Assembly (NCBI GenBank): GCA_028281535.1
Contig: JANQJS010000038.1
Location: forward strand, 186,001 to 250,000
Direction of reading: 5' to 3'
Length of the DNA: 64,000 bases
From: Sedimentisphaerales bacterium
GTDB taxonomy: Bacteria; Planctomycetota; Phycisphaerae; Sedimentisphaerales; SM23-30
Made by a program: the position numbers and the translations under genes. Shown here one piece after another: positions 17,825-26,496 of this stretch. A model generated the notes under the pieces. That model was given only the letters and a program-made list of their open reading frames with translations, was not told the origin of the DNA and did no database searches. Positions within the stretch are counted from its first letter, which is position 1. Each line of letters opens with the position of its first letter.

Positions 17825-18652
17825 TTAACGTCGGTCTTCGACTTTGTATTTTTTATCCATTTCAATTTCAAACAATGAATCTTCCATGGCATGATTAATC
17901 TCGAATACTTCAACTTTATATAGAACTTTTTTCGGATTAGATTTGTTCATGACATTCAATTCATAAATCATGCTGCCATCTTCCGAAATGACTGATCGGT
18001 ACAATTTGTCGGGATCTACGGTACTTTCCAGTTGAAGTTCCAGGCATTTTTCATTTTTGTATTCGATTTCTTTGTGGCTAATAATTTTTCGTTGATTGGC
18101 CATAGAATTTGGGAATTTATCACTAACAAACATCTGGCCAAGTTCGCCAAGGATAAAATATTCGAAGCCAGCATTTCCACCTTCGCTTAAGGTTAATAAA
18201 TTGGCCTTGGTGTTTAATGTGCTACGTAATTCTGAGTTGTGTGTAATGATAATTCCATTACTGAATTCCATACGGAATGTATCTGGGCTACGCCACCACA
18301 TATCTAGGTGACTGTCGCCCGTATGAGCTCGCAAATAAACACTATTTATATTAGTGGTTTTTGTTATGGCATCAGCCCAGGCGGTCTTAGGATCTAAAAC
18401 GGTGAGAGCCTCATTGGAAGGTGAAATAAACATCACGCCAAAAGCAATTACAAATACGGCTGCCATGGAGATCGCAGCACGTATTGCAAAAGCTAATTTG
18501 GAACGCTCTTGGATATTGGACGCGACATTAACTGTTTTTTCATATTTGACGGGGGCTGCAGCTAATGTTGCCATAAAGTCATTTTTCAATGCCATATGGT
18601 TTGCGTCAAAGCGTTTGTAGTATGTGTTTAAATCATTTTCCAAATTTATCAT
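17825..18652 (-). CDS. Membrane anti-sigma-like protein with LolA/RseB-like extracytoplasmic domain
   Basis: A 275-residue protein encoded directly behind the ECF sigma factor. Residues 1-55 are cytoplasmic and could hold the sigma factor. One transmembrane helix follows (about 58-76, IRAAISMAAVFVIAFGVM). The outer 190 residues resemble the LolA/LppX/RseB lipoprotein-carrier fold (WWRSPDTFRMEFSNG; KCLELQLESTVDPDKLYRS). The ATG at 18652 overlaps the sigma gene by 20 bases and follows AAGGA, so the two are translationally coupled. RseB-like domains sense envelope lipids or proteins; here that sensor appears joined to the anti-sigma anchor. The anti-sigma role is inferred from position and topology. 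Confidence 0.68.
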   Translation of the reverse strand: MINLENDLNTYYKRFDANHMALKNDFMATLAAAPVKYEKTVNVASNIQERSKLAFAIRAAISMAAVFVIAFGVMFISPSNEALTVLDPKTAWADAITKTTNINSVYLRAHTGDSHLDMWWRSPDTFRMEFSNGIIITHNSELRSTLNTKANLLTLSEGGNAGFEYFILGELGQMFVSDKFPNSMANQRKIISHKEIEYKNEKCLELQLESTVDPDKLYRSVISEDGSMIYELNVMNKSNPKKVLYKVEVFEINHAMEDSLFEIEMDKKYKVEDRR

Positions 18653-19199
18653 CAATATTTCCTTTTCCAGCCTCTTCTTTTTCAATCATTTTTGCGACTT
18701 TATTTTTTATTTCATCGATCAAGCGATAATAACTCGATCGAGACATATCCATGATCTTCAAAGCTTCATTAATGTTCTCTGCTTGCAAATAGTGAACATT
18801 CAAAGCCATGCGCTCTTTGTCGTCTAATGAATCAATCGCTTTTTGGAGTAACTCCATGCGATACTCATCACTATCAGTCTCGTTGATCAACATCTCAGGA
18901 ACATCAAATCCTACTAATTGATGACGATCGCGAGCTTGGCCACGTCGATACTCGCGGCCAACATTTCTGGCAATACTGATTAGCCATGGACCAAATCTGT
19001 CAGGCTCTTTCAAATTTTCGAGCTTGTTGTAAGCTCTCATAAAGATGTCCTGAGCCAGGTCCTGAGCTGTATTAATATCTTTTGTACTGTCATAGCACAC
19101 AGCTCTGACCAATCTGGCATATTTGTCATACAGGTCTGCAAAAGCCTGCTGATCGCCAGAGAGCGTCCTGAGGACCAATGTTTCGTCTGGTGTTGCCAC
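18633..19199 (-). CDS. ECF-subfamily RNA polymerase sigma factor
   Basis: A 188-residue sigma-70 family protein with regions 2 and 4 only. Region 2 spans about residues 20-95 (FADLYDKYARLVRAVCY; AQDLAQDIFMRAYNKL; RFGPWLISIARNVGREYRR) and region 4 about residues 115-165 (LDDKERMALNVHYLQ; a helix-turn-helix around INEALKIMDMSRSSYYRLI). It would direct RNA polymerase to a stress regulon controlled by the membrane protein encoded next. Its own promoter is not obvious; autoregulation is usual in such pairs. Confidence 0.93.
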   Translation of the reverse strand: MATPDETLVLRTLSGDQQAFADLYDKYARLVRAVCYDSTKDINTAQDLAQDIFMRAYNKLENLKEPDRFGPWLISIARNVGREYRRGQARDRHQLVGFDVPEMLINETDSDEYRMELLQKAIDSLDDKERMALNVHYLQAENINEALKIMDMSRSSYYRLIDEIKNKVAKMIEKEEAGKGNIDDKFGK

Positions 19200-19462
19200 T
19201 ATCTATTCCTCAAATACCAAACTGGGGCATTTAAGCGGTAACCTTGGCCCTCTATATAACTTGTGGCCATACCTACCCCAATAATCCCAATAAAAATTTA
19301 ACAATTCTTTATCAATTTGACCATTAATTAACATAAATATTTGTTGAAAATAGAATTACAGTTCTATTGGTCCAATAAAATAATTGCTGATTCTTGAAAA
19401 TATATAATAAATTGCCAATGAATTTAAATAAAACACCTTTCTGAAAGATTATAGGCGGCTAC
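19200..19462. other. Intergenic region between the ECF sigma gene and the hflX promoter
   Basis: AT-rich spacer between two divergent transcription units. Only a weak minus-strand candidate promoter for the sigma gene is visible (TTGGGG, 17 bases, TATATA, about 50 bases before its start). No small ORF or RNA gene is apparent. Confidence 0.4.
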
Positions 19463-19492
19463 TTGACAATTTAGGCATATCAAATCTATAAT
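19463..19492 (+). promoter_or_regulatory. Strong predicted promoter of hflX
   Basis: Perfect consensus TTGACA (19463-19468), an 18-base spacer and perfect TATAAT (19487-19492). Transcription should begin near 19499. Confidence 0.7.
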
Positions 19493-19528
19493 AGCTATTG
19501 TAATGTTCGGTATTTACCGTAACCACCA

Positions 19529-19566
19529 TTAAATCAAAGATTTAAAATTTTGAGGATCTTTTACGC
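19529..19566 (+). promoter_or_regulatory. Hairpin and Shine-Dalgarno sequence at the hflX translation start
   Basis: A perfect 7-base stem (TTAAATC at 19529-19535, GATTTAA at 19539-19545, loop AAA) ends six bases before GAGGAT (19552-19557), the only plausible ribosome site. The in-frame stop TAA at 19543-19545 lies inside the stem. Between this and the conserved HflX N-terminus there is no ATG, GTG or TTG in frame. Confidence 0.5.
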
Positions 19567-20850
19567 ATCGAATTAGTTGACAAAAAAGAGGAAGAAAAAG
19601 CAGTCCTTGTTTCTGTCATTTTACCTGACAGCCAGACAGACCCGCAAGATTCACTGGATGAACTGGAATCACTGGTAGAAGCCGCTGGCGCGATAACGCT
19701 AGGTCGAACGATACAAAAACGCAGAACACCCCACCCAGCGACCTATGTTGGCACAGGCAAAGCGGAGCAAATTGCCGAAAAAGCCAAAGCGTTTGAAGCA
19801 AATGTCATTATCTTTGACAATGATCTTTCCCCTGCACAAATTCGAGATTTGGAAAAAATCACAGAATGCAAAGTTATTGATCGTAGTATTTTGATATTAG
19901 ATATATTTGCCGCTCGTGCTCGGACCGCAGAAGCAAAATTACAGGTTGAATTGGCTCAAATGCAATATACCTACCCGCGTCTGACGCGCATGTGGTCTCA
20001 CCTGGATACCGTTGCTGGTAGCAGTGGTGCAATTGGAACACGTGGTCCCGGCGAAAAACAGTTGGAAACAGATCGGCGATTAGTGCAAAAGCGTGTTTCT
20101 ATCCTAAAAGGGCGCATTGATAAGGTTGATAAGAGAAAAGAACGCCTGGCTAGTTCACGTAAACATTTTACGGTTAGTTTGGTCGGGTATACAAATGCAG
20201 GTAAAAGCACCCTGCTTAATGCTTTGACAAGTACAGAAACATTATCTGCAAATATGTTATTTGCAACACTCGATACCAAAACCTCGATGTGGAAATTGGA
20301 GAAAAATCACGATGTACTCTTAAGTGATACTGTAGGGTTTGTACGTGATCTGCCCCACCATTTGGTTGCTTCCTTCAGGGCAACTCTAGAAGAAGCGATT
20401 CATGCCAATTTGCTATTGCATGTTGTTGATACATCACACCATCAAGTTGAGTTGCAAATCGAAGCTGTTAATAAAGTACTGGAGGAGATTGGGTGCAAAG
20501 ATAAGGATCAACTCGTTGTGTTCAATAAAGCTGATCGAGCAGAATCGAAATCTCGACAATCGCTATTTGAAACACTCTATCCTGATTCTATTTTTGTTTC
20601 GGCAAAGTCAGGGTTAGGGCTCGATAAATTAACCCAAGCGGTAAAAGATAAATTCACGGGTGAACGAGTTTGTGTTCGGATCGATTATCCTCAGGCAAAT
20701 GGTCGCATACCAAACTTTGTTCGAGCTAATGGCGACATTGTTTCTGAAGTGTATGAGGATTCCCGTGTTATCCTGGAAGCCTATCTAGGCAAACAACAGA
20801 TTCCTGATCTGGTGAAATTACAACCGACATCCTATGAAGTGATTTCGTAA
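19567..20850 (+). CDS. hflX: GTPase HflX (ribosome-splitting/rescue factor) with non-canonical start codon
   Basis: Ribosome-associated GTPase that splits stalled or heat-damaged 70S ribosomes. The conserved HflX N-domain is encoded from about 19594 (AVLVSVILPD; TYVGTGKAEQIAEKA; LSPAQIRDLE), then the GPGEKQLETDRR helix, G1 GYTNAGKST, G3 DTVGFVRDLP and G4 NKAD. The first TTG, at 19849, would delete this whole domain. The frame is open only from 19546, and no ATG, GTG or TTG occurs before 19849. ATC at 19567, 11 bases after GAGG, is my best start and gives 427 residues (E. coli HflX has 426); TTA at 19561 is another option. A base error near the start is the main alternative. Confidence 0.88.
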   Translation: MELVDKKEEEKAVLVSVILPDSQTDPQDSLDELESLVEAAGAITLGRTIQKRRTPHPATYVGTGKAEQIAEKAKAFEANVIIFDNDLSPAQIRDLEKITECKVIDRSILILDIFAARARTAEAKLQVELAQMQYTYPRLTRMWSHLDTVAGSSGAIGTRGPGEKQLETDRRLVQKRVSILKGRIDKVDKRKERLASSRKHFTVSLVGYTNAGKSTLLNALTSTETLSANMLFATLDTKTSMWKLEKNHDVLLSDTVGFVRDLPHHLVASFRATLEEAIHANLLLHVVDTSHHQVELQIEAVNKVLEEIGCKDKDQLVVFNKADRAESKSRQSLFETLYPDSIFVSAKSGLGLDKLTQAVKDKFTGERVCVRIDYPQANGRIPNFVRANGDIVSEVYEDSRVILEAYLGKQQIPDLVKLQPTSYEVIS

Positions 20851-20980
20851 CGTTATCCCTGTCTATTACGCACTAAGCACTCGAGCTCTTAATCATGATA
20901 GTGTCACAAATATCCTAGACGACATCATCTTTATAGAAGACTGGCTTCCTGCCTTTTAGTCAGAGCTTAAAATCTATTAC

Positions 20981-21017
20981 ATAGGTACTGAGATTATTCT
21001 TAGTGCCTATTTTTTTA
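20981..21017 (+). terminator. Rho-independent terminator of hflX
   Basis: Stem ATAGGTACT (20981-20989) with AGTGCCTAT (21002-21010, one G-U pair), a 12-base loop and a run of seven T (21010-21016). The 3' arm runs into the stop end of the convergent protease gene. Confidence 0.7.
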
Positions 21018-23277
21018 CATACTCACCCGGCATGGATTGATCAATTTTTTGTGCTAACATATCTGCTTTTAATGATAATATCGCCATTTGTAATTGCGGA
21101 TCTGAATCAATAAGTTCTTGCGATGTAATTGTTTTTACATCTTCAGAGCTACGATTATCATTGAGTCGTAAAATAGTTGCATTGCGTTTCACTTCATAAC
21201 GCTTACCAATTTGTTTACTGGTTAATTCAACTTTTATGTCAGGCTCTACACCATAATCTTTGTGGTTCTTGTCTTTAATATTGCGATGGACCTTACGATT
21301 ACTTGGTAAATAATAATAGGCAATGGTCATTTTCATTTTTGCAGGATAAAGCATAATAATTTCCTGTACATTACCTTTGCCATAGGTCCTTGTCCCTACA
21401 ATCGTCGCCCTGTTGTGATCTTTCAGGGCTCCGGAAACAATTTCAGACGCACTGGCTGAAAACTCATCCACCAAAACAACCAATGGAACAGTTGTGTCAA
21501 ATGTACCTAGTGGTTGGGCATACTCCCAGGATTCGTGGGCACCATTTTTATATCGGGTTCCTACAATTTTTCCTGCAGGAATAAAGAAATCTACGATTTG
21601 TATTGCTGAGCGTAAATAGCCGCCGCTATTTTGTCGTAAATCGACAACAAGTCCGTTAAGTTTATTTCTGTATAGCCTGTTGACAATGGACTTAAAACTT
21701 CCCGCTGTTTCAGCTACGAAACCTTTAATTTGAACATAACCGATGCCTTTTTCTTTATCGAGGTAATATTCCCATTCACCATCTTGGTTACGGTAGAGTC
21801 CTTTGACTTGCTGTACGATGATTTTATCACGAGTAATTGTGATGTCTTTTTCTTCTGTTAAGCCTTCACGTTTTACCGTTAATACCACATTTGTTCCTTT
21901 GGGCCCCATGATTCTTTTGACGGCCATTCTTGTCGTGATGTTTTTTGTGCTTTTGCCATCGATTTTTGTAATGATATCTCCAGCATCAACGCCCGCTCTC
22001 ATTGCAGGACTATTGTCAAGTAGAGATGAAACCGTTAACAGATTTTTTACCATGCTGATTTCAATGCCAACGCCGATAAATTCCTGTGTCATATCTTTGT
22101 CAAATTCAGCGATATCTGAGGGCCATATGATATAGGAGTGACCATCTAGTTCACTAAAAACACCATCCATATATTCTGCAATAACAACATTGCTCGGTAA
22201 CTTTAAACTGTTGTCATTAATGATAAGAATTCGTCGGAGATAATCAAACACGCGTGTGTGGTTAAATTGTTCTGGTTGCTTTAAATTAATGTCGTCACGT
22301 ATGACATTGAGACTTTTTACATATAAATCCTTAACTTCGGTATTGTCAAGCTGCTCAAAGGTTTTAGAGAGTTGTTTTGTTGTGGCTAGATAATAGGCAT
22401 ATTCAACACCTGCTAAAATCATTTTTTTATAGTCAATGGGGTCTACATATCGTTGACTAAGCTTATCTAATCCCTTTTTAATCATATGCATGCCAATATT
22501 TGCACGCTTTTCTTGCCATGAGACCGTTTCCTGGTTCGGGTCAACCACATAGGTATTTTCTAGTGACAATTGTCGCGATAGGCTATCATAGTGATCTTGG
22601 AAGTCATTATTGTCTTTTTCGATAGCATTTAAATAATAGTAGACATGATAAAAAGCTTTGCTTAAATCTTCTTTCGCTTCGTATTCGTCTGCAAGGCTAA
22701 TACTTTTTTCAATAATTTGATTGTAAAGGTTTTGCTCAATCTCACGATCCAGATCCATGATTTCAGCAATACTTTTGGCTAAGCTCAGTTTAGATAATGC
22801 TACGACCCATTGTTTGTCTATTTCTTCATCGGTTTTATTTTCGTATTCTGTTTTTGTTTCACCTGAATAGTCACTATAAGCTTGGCTGGTGGCAAGCATG
22901 TAATCTGACCAATTTGCCTTTTTTATAGCGTCTTTTATGTCATCAATGATCTTATCATATGCTTCCTCGTGAGCGATTTTTTGGGAAGCATTCAATTCTG
23001 CATAGCTTGTTAAAATGTTTTGAGCATCTTGAAACATGGCATTGTCGAGGGCCGGCAATTCGGAAAAGGTTTGTTGTGCCTGGTCAAACTGTCCATCTGC
23101 CATATTTTTGATGGCTTCATGAAGTGCGTAAGATGTACTTGCGGTTTGAATCGATCCCGTGTATCGATTTTCTGCTAATGGTTCTGTACCAAACAGATAG
23201 GTGCTATTAGCTAATAATAGACTTAACAGTAGAAATGGTAATTTACAATGTTGAATAGTTACTCGACGATTATCCAT
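21007..23277 (-). CDS. C-terminal processing peptidase (S41) with PDZ domain
   Basis: A 756-residue exported serine protease. A signal peptide (KLPFLLLSLLLANS core) is followed by a long helical region (about residues 40-380), a PDZ domain (about 395-475, with the SPAMRAGVDAGDIITKIDG segment) and the S41 catalytic core. The catalytic serine is in DEFSASASEI (about residue 608) and the general-base lysine in TRTYGKGN (about 631). Members cleave C-termini of periplasmic or envelope proteins. The ATG at 23277 follows a perfect AGGAGA; an upstream TTG at 23292 is rejected. The N-terminal extension is longer than in ordinary CtpA and more like tail-specific protease Prc. A LEPR-XLL surface protein gene lies directly upstream. 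Confidence 0.9.
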   Translation of the reverse strand: MDNRRVTIQHCKLPFLLLSLLLANSTYLFGTEPLAENRYTGSIQTASTSYALHEAIKNMADGQFDQAQQTFSELPALDNAMFQDAQNILTSYAELNASQKIAHEEAYDKIIDDIKDAIKKANWSDYMLATSQAYSDYSGETKTEYENKTDEEIDKQWVVALSKLSLAKSIAEIMDLDREIEQNLYNQIIEKSISLADEYEAKEDLSKAFYHVYYYLNAIEKDNNDFQDHYDSLSRQLSLENTYVVDPNQETVSWQEKRANIGMHMIKKGLDKLSQRYVDPIDYKKMILAGVEYAYYLATTKQLSKTFEQLDNTEVKDLYVKSLNVIRDDINLKQPEQFNHTRVFDYLRRILIINDNSLKLPSNVVIAEYMDGVFSELDGHSYIIWPSDIAEFDKDMTQEFIGVGIEISMVKNLLTVSSLLDNSPAMRAGVDAGDIITKIDGKSTKNITTRMAVKRIMGPKGTNVVLTVKREGLTEEKDITITRDKIIVQQVKGLYRNQDGEWEYYLDKEKGIGYVQIKGFVAETAGSFKSIVNRLYRNKLNGLVVDLRQNSGGYLRSAIQIVDFFIPAGKIVGTRYKNGAHESWEYAQPLGTFDTTVPLVVLVDEFSASASEIVSGALKDHNRATIVGTRTYGKGNVQEIIMLYPAKMKMTIAYYYLPSNRKVHRNIKDKNHKDYGVEPDIKVELTSKQIGKRYEVKRNATILRLNDNRSSEDVKTITSQELIDSDPQLQMAILSLKADMLAQKIDQSMPGEYVKK

Positions 23278-23350
23278 GTAATCTCCTGTCAATAATAATC
23301 GATGGAAAATATATTGTTGTGTCTTAATGGACGTTACTTAAATTGTTACG

Positions 23351-23378
23351 ATTATACACTTTAGAATGTTCTATGCAA
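23351..23378 (-). promoter_or_regulatory. Predicted promoter of the S41 peptidase gene
   Basis: Minus strand: TTGCAT (23378-23373), a 16-base spacer and perfect TATAAT (23356-23351), giving a leader of about 70 bases. Confidence 0.5.
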
Positions 23379-23422
23379 ATTTATATCAGATCAGAGTTGA
23401 TAAGTCTCATGAAAATAATATT

Positions 23423-24814
23423 TTAAAACGATTGAACTACAACTCCGTCTGTTCCGCTGAAGATATTGCCCTGGCTCAGAATCATTTCTATACCATCCGC
23501 GGCAGTGATTGCATAAGTTTCCCCGGGAAGAGAACTACTCGATATTTCACCTTTAACGGTTACTTTTTTGATGATAGCTGTTCCTATATTATTATTTGTG
23601 GGAGCGTCGTCACCATCGCCATAGTAAAAAATGGTAGGATGTACACCTGCCGAAATACCGCTGTCTGTCATGTCACCATTGATTGTAATTTGGTTAATTG
23701 ACAAATCTCCCCAGAAACTATCATCTGCAGTATAAGGTAAAAAGTCCTCGCCAACATCCAAGCCGGCTAGAAAACCACTGCGATACACGTCTGCACCAAT
23801 CTTAATGGTATCTATGTCATTCAATACCGAAATGAGCGACGTGTCCATGCCCTGTTTAATACTTACAGATTCGAGAGAGCCTCCAACACGAATTACCATT
23901 AATCTGGCATCATCTAATTGAAGTTTTTCAATATCTCCTGTTGCGCTTATATTGGATTGCACAACTCGATCCTTAACTGCCATCTGTTTAATCGTATTTG
24001 TTGTTATTGTAGACTCATTAATGTCATCTTGAAAAGTAGCTTTTTGTAGCGTGCCATCGATGTTAAGCATTAATTCACTAACAGCTCTATTTACTTTCAA
24101 TTTCATCACATCTCCGGTGATATTTATGTCGCTATTGCGAATAATCCCTCCCCCCACATCAAACTTTTTAACCGTACCGCCGGAAATGAGATCGCTATTG
24201 ACAATATACTTGTCAATGTCAACTGACTGGATTCCTCCGTTTGCATCGATAGATGAATCAGCAGTTAGGGATTGTTTTAAATTCATTTTGTTTAATTTAC
24301 CAGTGATAACAATGACACTATTTTTTATATCACTGGCAGAATCTTTTTTGTGTCCTACAGACAATTGGTCAAGTGATCCGTTAATGGTGATATCAGCATC
24401 AAATATACCATAGGGAGCAATAACCTGGTTGATTTCTCCATTCATAGTAAACGAGTTGGTATTACCGGCTATTTTACCAAGAGATTCAACATCTAGCTTG
24501 CCAATTTCACCTGCTTGCAATCCCCCTAAATCACCATCGATTTTTATTTGCTTTAGGTCATTCAGGTTCGTATCAATCGAGCCCACTGATAGTGATCCAT
24601 CGCCAACTTGACGGGTCATTTTGATAGTGAGCTGACTCGATGAGGAGGTTCCACTTAGAATTAAATTATCGAGTGATGGGTTCGATATTTCCCCTGGTCC
24701 AGATAATTTAATTTCAAATAAATCACCATCAGGTTCGATACCAGTTATTGTTGCTGAAAGCAACTCGCGTCGCTCCAGAGGCTCTAGATTGAGTAGGTTA
24801 TTTTTATTATTCAT
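23423..24814 (-). CDS. Secreted LEPR-XLL-type planctomycetal surface protein with beta-solenoid repeats
   Basis: A 463-residue protein whose N-terminus carries the planctomycetal LEPR-XLL motif (LEPLERRELLSA, residues 10-21), found at the start of large surface and exported proteins of this phylum in place of an ordinary signal peptide. The rest is built from about twenty-residue strands with recurring 'xIxINGDLxxLxVG' patterns (KIDGDLGGLQAGEIGKLDV; ITINGSLDQLSVG; INITGDVMKLKVN; ITINGDMTDSGISAG), indicating a beta-helix or solenoid. No C-terminal membrane anchor is seen. Function unknown; adhesion or cell-wall structure is plausible. Confidence 0.75.
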   Translation of the reverse strand: MNNKNNLLNLEPLERRELLSATITGIEPDGDLFEIKLSGPGEISNPSLDNLILSGTSSSSQLTIKMTRQVGDGSLSVGSIDTNLNDLKQIKIDGDLGGLQAGEIGKLDVESLGKIAGNTNSFTMNGEINQVIAPYGIFDADITINGSLDQLSVGHKKDSASDIKNSVIVITGKLNKMNLKQSLTADSSIDANGGIQSVDIDKYIVNSDLISGGTVKKFDVGGGIIRNSDINITGDVMKLKVNRAVSELMLNIDGTLQKATFQDDINESTITTNTIKQMAVKDRVVQSNISATGDIEKLQLDDARLMVIRVGGSLESVSIKQGMDTSLISVLNDIDTIKIGADVYRSGFLAGLDVGEDFLPYTADDSFWGDLSINQITINGDMTDSGISAGVHPTIFYYGDGDDAPTNNNIGTAIIKKVTVKGEISSSSLPGETYAITAADGIEMILSQGNIFSGTDGVVVQSF

Positions 24815-24953
24815 AAGTCATTTATCGGTCTGGAATGGACGTCAACTTAACATATACGTTAAGATCGTTACAATCCGACTAAATGGTGTAATCAATCTCA
24901 TTGCATGCTCATAAACTACTTATCGGCCGGTTACTTATAACTTCAAGGATGAT

Positions 24954-24982
24954 TTGACTTTAGAAGCGTTATATCCTAAAAT
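24954..24982 (+). promoter_or_regulatory. Predicted promoter of the lipoprotein gene at 25043
   Basis: TTGACT (24954-24959), a 17-base spacer and TAAAAT (24977-24982); leader of about 55 bases. Confidence 0.55.
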
Positions 24983-25042
24983 ATCCTTTTACACTTAGAT
25001 AGTCGTTTGAATTCTTATATTTACATTTTCTGGAGTTTCCGT

Positions 25043-25654
25043 ATGAAGTTCTGTCATTATCGCCCCGTATCATTTGTATTCGTTTTTGTATTGATTGCGA
25101 GCATAGCTGGTTGTGACAAAAAGCAAGAACCAGCTGCTGTTGATCCTACTGCAGATAATAAGATCACAGAGGTTGTCACTGAAACCCCCGCACTACCAAT
25201 TGAAACAGACCCTGCGATTGATGCAATTCGTCGTATGTATATTGCCATGGCGAATAATGATTCGGATGGAATATTGAAGGTCGTAAAGCCTACTAATGAT
25301 ATGGAGATACTGTGGACACAAAAAGTTGATCCCGCCCGTATTGCAGATATCATTGAAGGGTATCATAAAATGCCAATCCGAGAATTGTCATTGGGCGAAA
25401 CAGTGACTTTGCCAGACGGAAAATCGGGAGTTGTAGGCAAAAATAAAGTTTCAGACACACTTCGAAGCTTCATGGTTAGGCTTGGAACCAAGATTGAAAT
25501 TCCGTTTACTGTTGAACTCATTGACGGACAATGGAAAGTAATTGCAGATCAAAAAATCCAATTACTTAAAACATACAATCAGCGACGTCTTGAAAAGCTC
25601 AAAAGCATGCAAGAGTCTTCAAATACTGATAACAGTGCCGCACCAACTAATTAA
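25043..25654 (+). CDS. Lipoprotein of unknown function, NTF2-like
   Basis: A 203-residue exported lipoprotein: hydrophobic signal VSFVFVFVLIASIAGC with the lipobox cysteine at residue 24, an acidic, proline-rich linker, then a compact domain beginning IDAIRRMYIAMANNDSDGI that resembles NTF2/DUF4878-like ligand-binding folds (inference). The tail is charged with serine and asparagine. The ATG at 25043 is preferred because TGGAG lies about 8 bases upstream and it places the signal peptide correctly; the upstream TTG at 25007 is not needed. No specific function recognised. Confidence 0.72.
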   Translation: MKFCHYRPVSFVFVFVLIASIAGCDKKQEPAAVDPTADNKITEVVTETPALPIETDPAIDAIRRMYIAMANNDSDGILKVVKPTNDMEILWTQKVDPARIADIIEGYHKMPIRELSLGETVTLPDGKSGVVGKNKVSDTLRSFMVRLGTKIEIPFTVELIDGQWKVIADQKIQLLKTYNQRRLEKLKSMQESSNTDNSAAPTN

Positions 25655-25662
25655 CATGATTT

Positions 25663-25691
25663 CAAGAAAATAAGAGGGCAATATTTTCTTG
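25663..25691 (+). terminator. Terminator-like hairpin between two lipoprotein genes
   Basis: A perfect 10-base inverted repeat (CAAGAAAATA, TATTTTCTTG) around a 9-base loop lies just after the lipoprotein stop. It is AT-rich and lacks a following T run, so it may be a weak terminator or a 3'-end stabiliser. Confidence 0.35.
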
Positions 25692-25764
25692 ATTAAACTT
25701 GTTAAAGCGGCTAATAATTGAAAGCAAGGTAAGTATTATAGAAACCATGGATGGTCACTGTCCC

Positions 25765-26271
25765 ATGAAACAATTAGTCTTTTTTCTTGCTGTAACACAT
25801 ACTATCTTTTCAGGTTGTAACATCATTACGAAGCCTGAGCCTACAAACTCTTGTTGTCCCGATAGTTTTTATGTTCAAGAGGTCGCTGTAAATCCATCAT
25901 TTACACAGTTTACAAAGTCTGTTAATGACAAATCCTACTATGATCGACTCCAAGTTTTTGTTGAGCTGCGAGATCAATTTAACGATCCGATGAAAGCAAC
26001 TGGGAAATTCAGATTTGAATTATACACCTATGACAACAAACCAGCAAAGGATCATCGAGGGCTTAGAATTCCTGGCAAAGGATTACAAACAATTGATTTG
26101 TCTGATCCAAAGGTAAATCAACAACATTGGGATAAGATTTCTGGGCATTATCAATTTGTGCTAGATATTGATCAATTACCTAATAAGACAAAACATATTA
26201 TCTTACAGGTAACGTTTCTCAATGAATCCCCCTATCGCCTGGATGATTCGTTAGAACTACCCTATCCATAA
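25765..26271 (+). CDS. Small lipoprotein of unknown function
   Basis: A 168-residue exported protein with a lipoprotein signal (QLVFFLAVTHTIFSGC, lipobox cysteine at residue 18). The mature part contains a CC pair and a single beta-rich domain (RLQVFVELRDQFNDPMKA; KFRFELYTYD; YQFVLDIDQLP; IILQVTFLNESPYRLDD) that looks like an immunoglobulin-like or C2-type sandwich. The start is uncertain: ATG at 25765 gives a compact signal, and ATG at 25747 is the alternative. No homologue recognised. Confidence 0.62.
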   Translation: MKQLVFFLAVTHTIFSGCNIITKPEPTNSCCPDSFYVQEVAVNPSFTQFTKSVNDKSYYDRLQVFVELRDQFNDPMKATGKFRFELYTYDNKPAKDHRGLRIPGKGLQTIDLSDPKVNQQHWDKISGHYQFVLDIDQLPNKTKHIILQVTFLNESPYRLDDSLELPYP

Positions 26272-26327
26272 TCAAATCGCCTTTATTTTACAATAGGTTA
26301 TGTCTATTTGACCCCAAGTAAAAACGC

Positions 26328-26356
26328 TTGACCCACCTGTCTAATTAGGATAGAGT
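26328..26356 (+). promoter_or_regulatory. Predicted promoter of the hom-apgM-lysC-manC-ruvX-tatC operon
   Basis: TTGACC (26328-26333), a 17-base spacer and TAGAGT (26351-26356). A leader of about 130 bases follows, with small hairpins such as CACTT/AAGTG, but no threonine-rich leader peptide is visible. Confidence 0.5.
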
Positions 26357-26496
26357 ATAGGTTTGGATTTATTTCAGTAAGCACTTGCAGAATAAGTGAT
26401 TATGAAATTGCCGAACTTCATAAATTATTAAGTTTGGGCGTGGATCTGTTTTGCATAAATTCAGGGCAGCCCTTTTACATGTAGGTATAAGAAAAT

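Noticed and set aside
19849-20850. HflX starting at the TTG at 19849
   Set aside because: It would remove about 94 conserved residues of the N-terminal domain that are plainly encoded upstream in the same frame.
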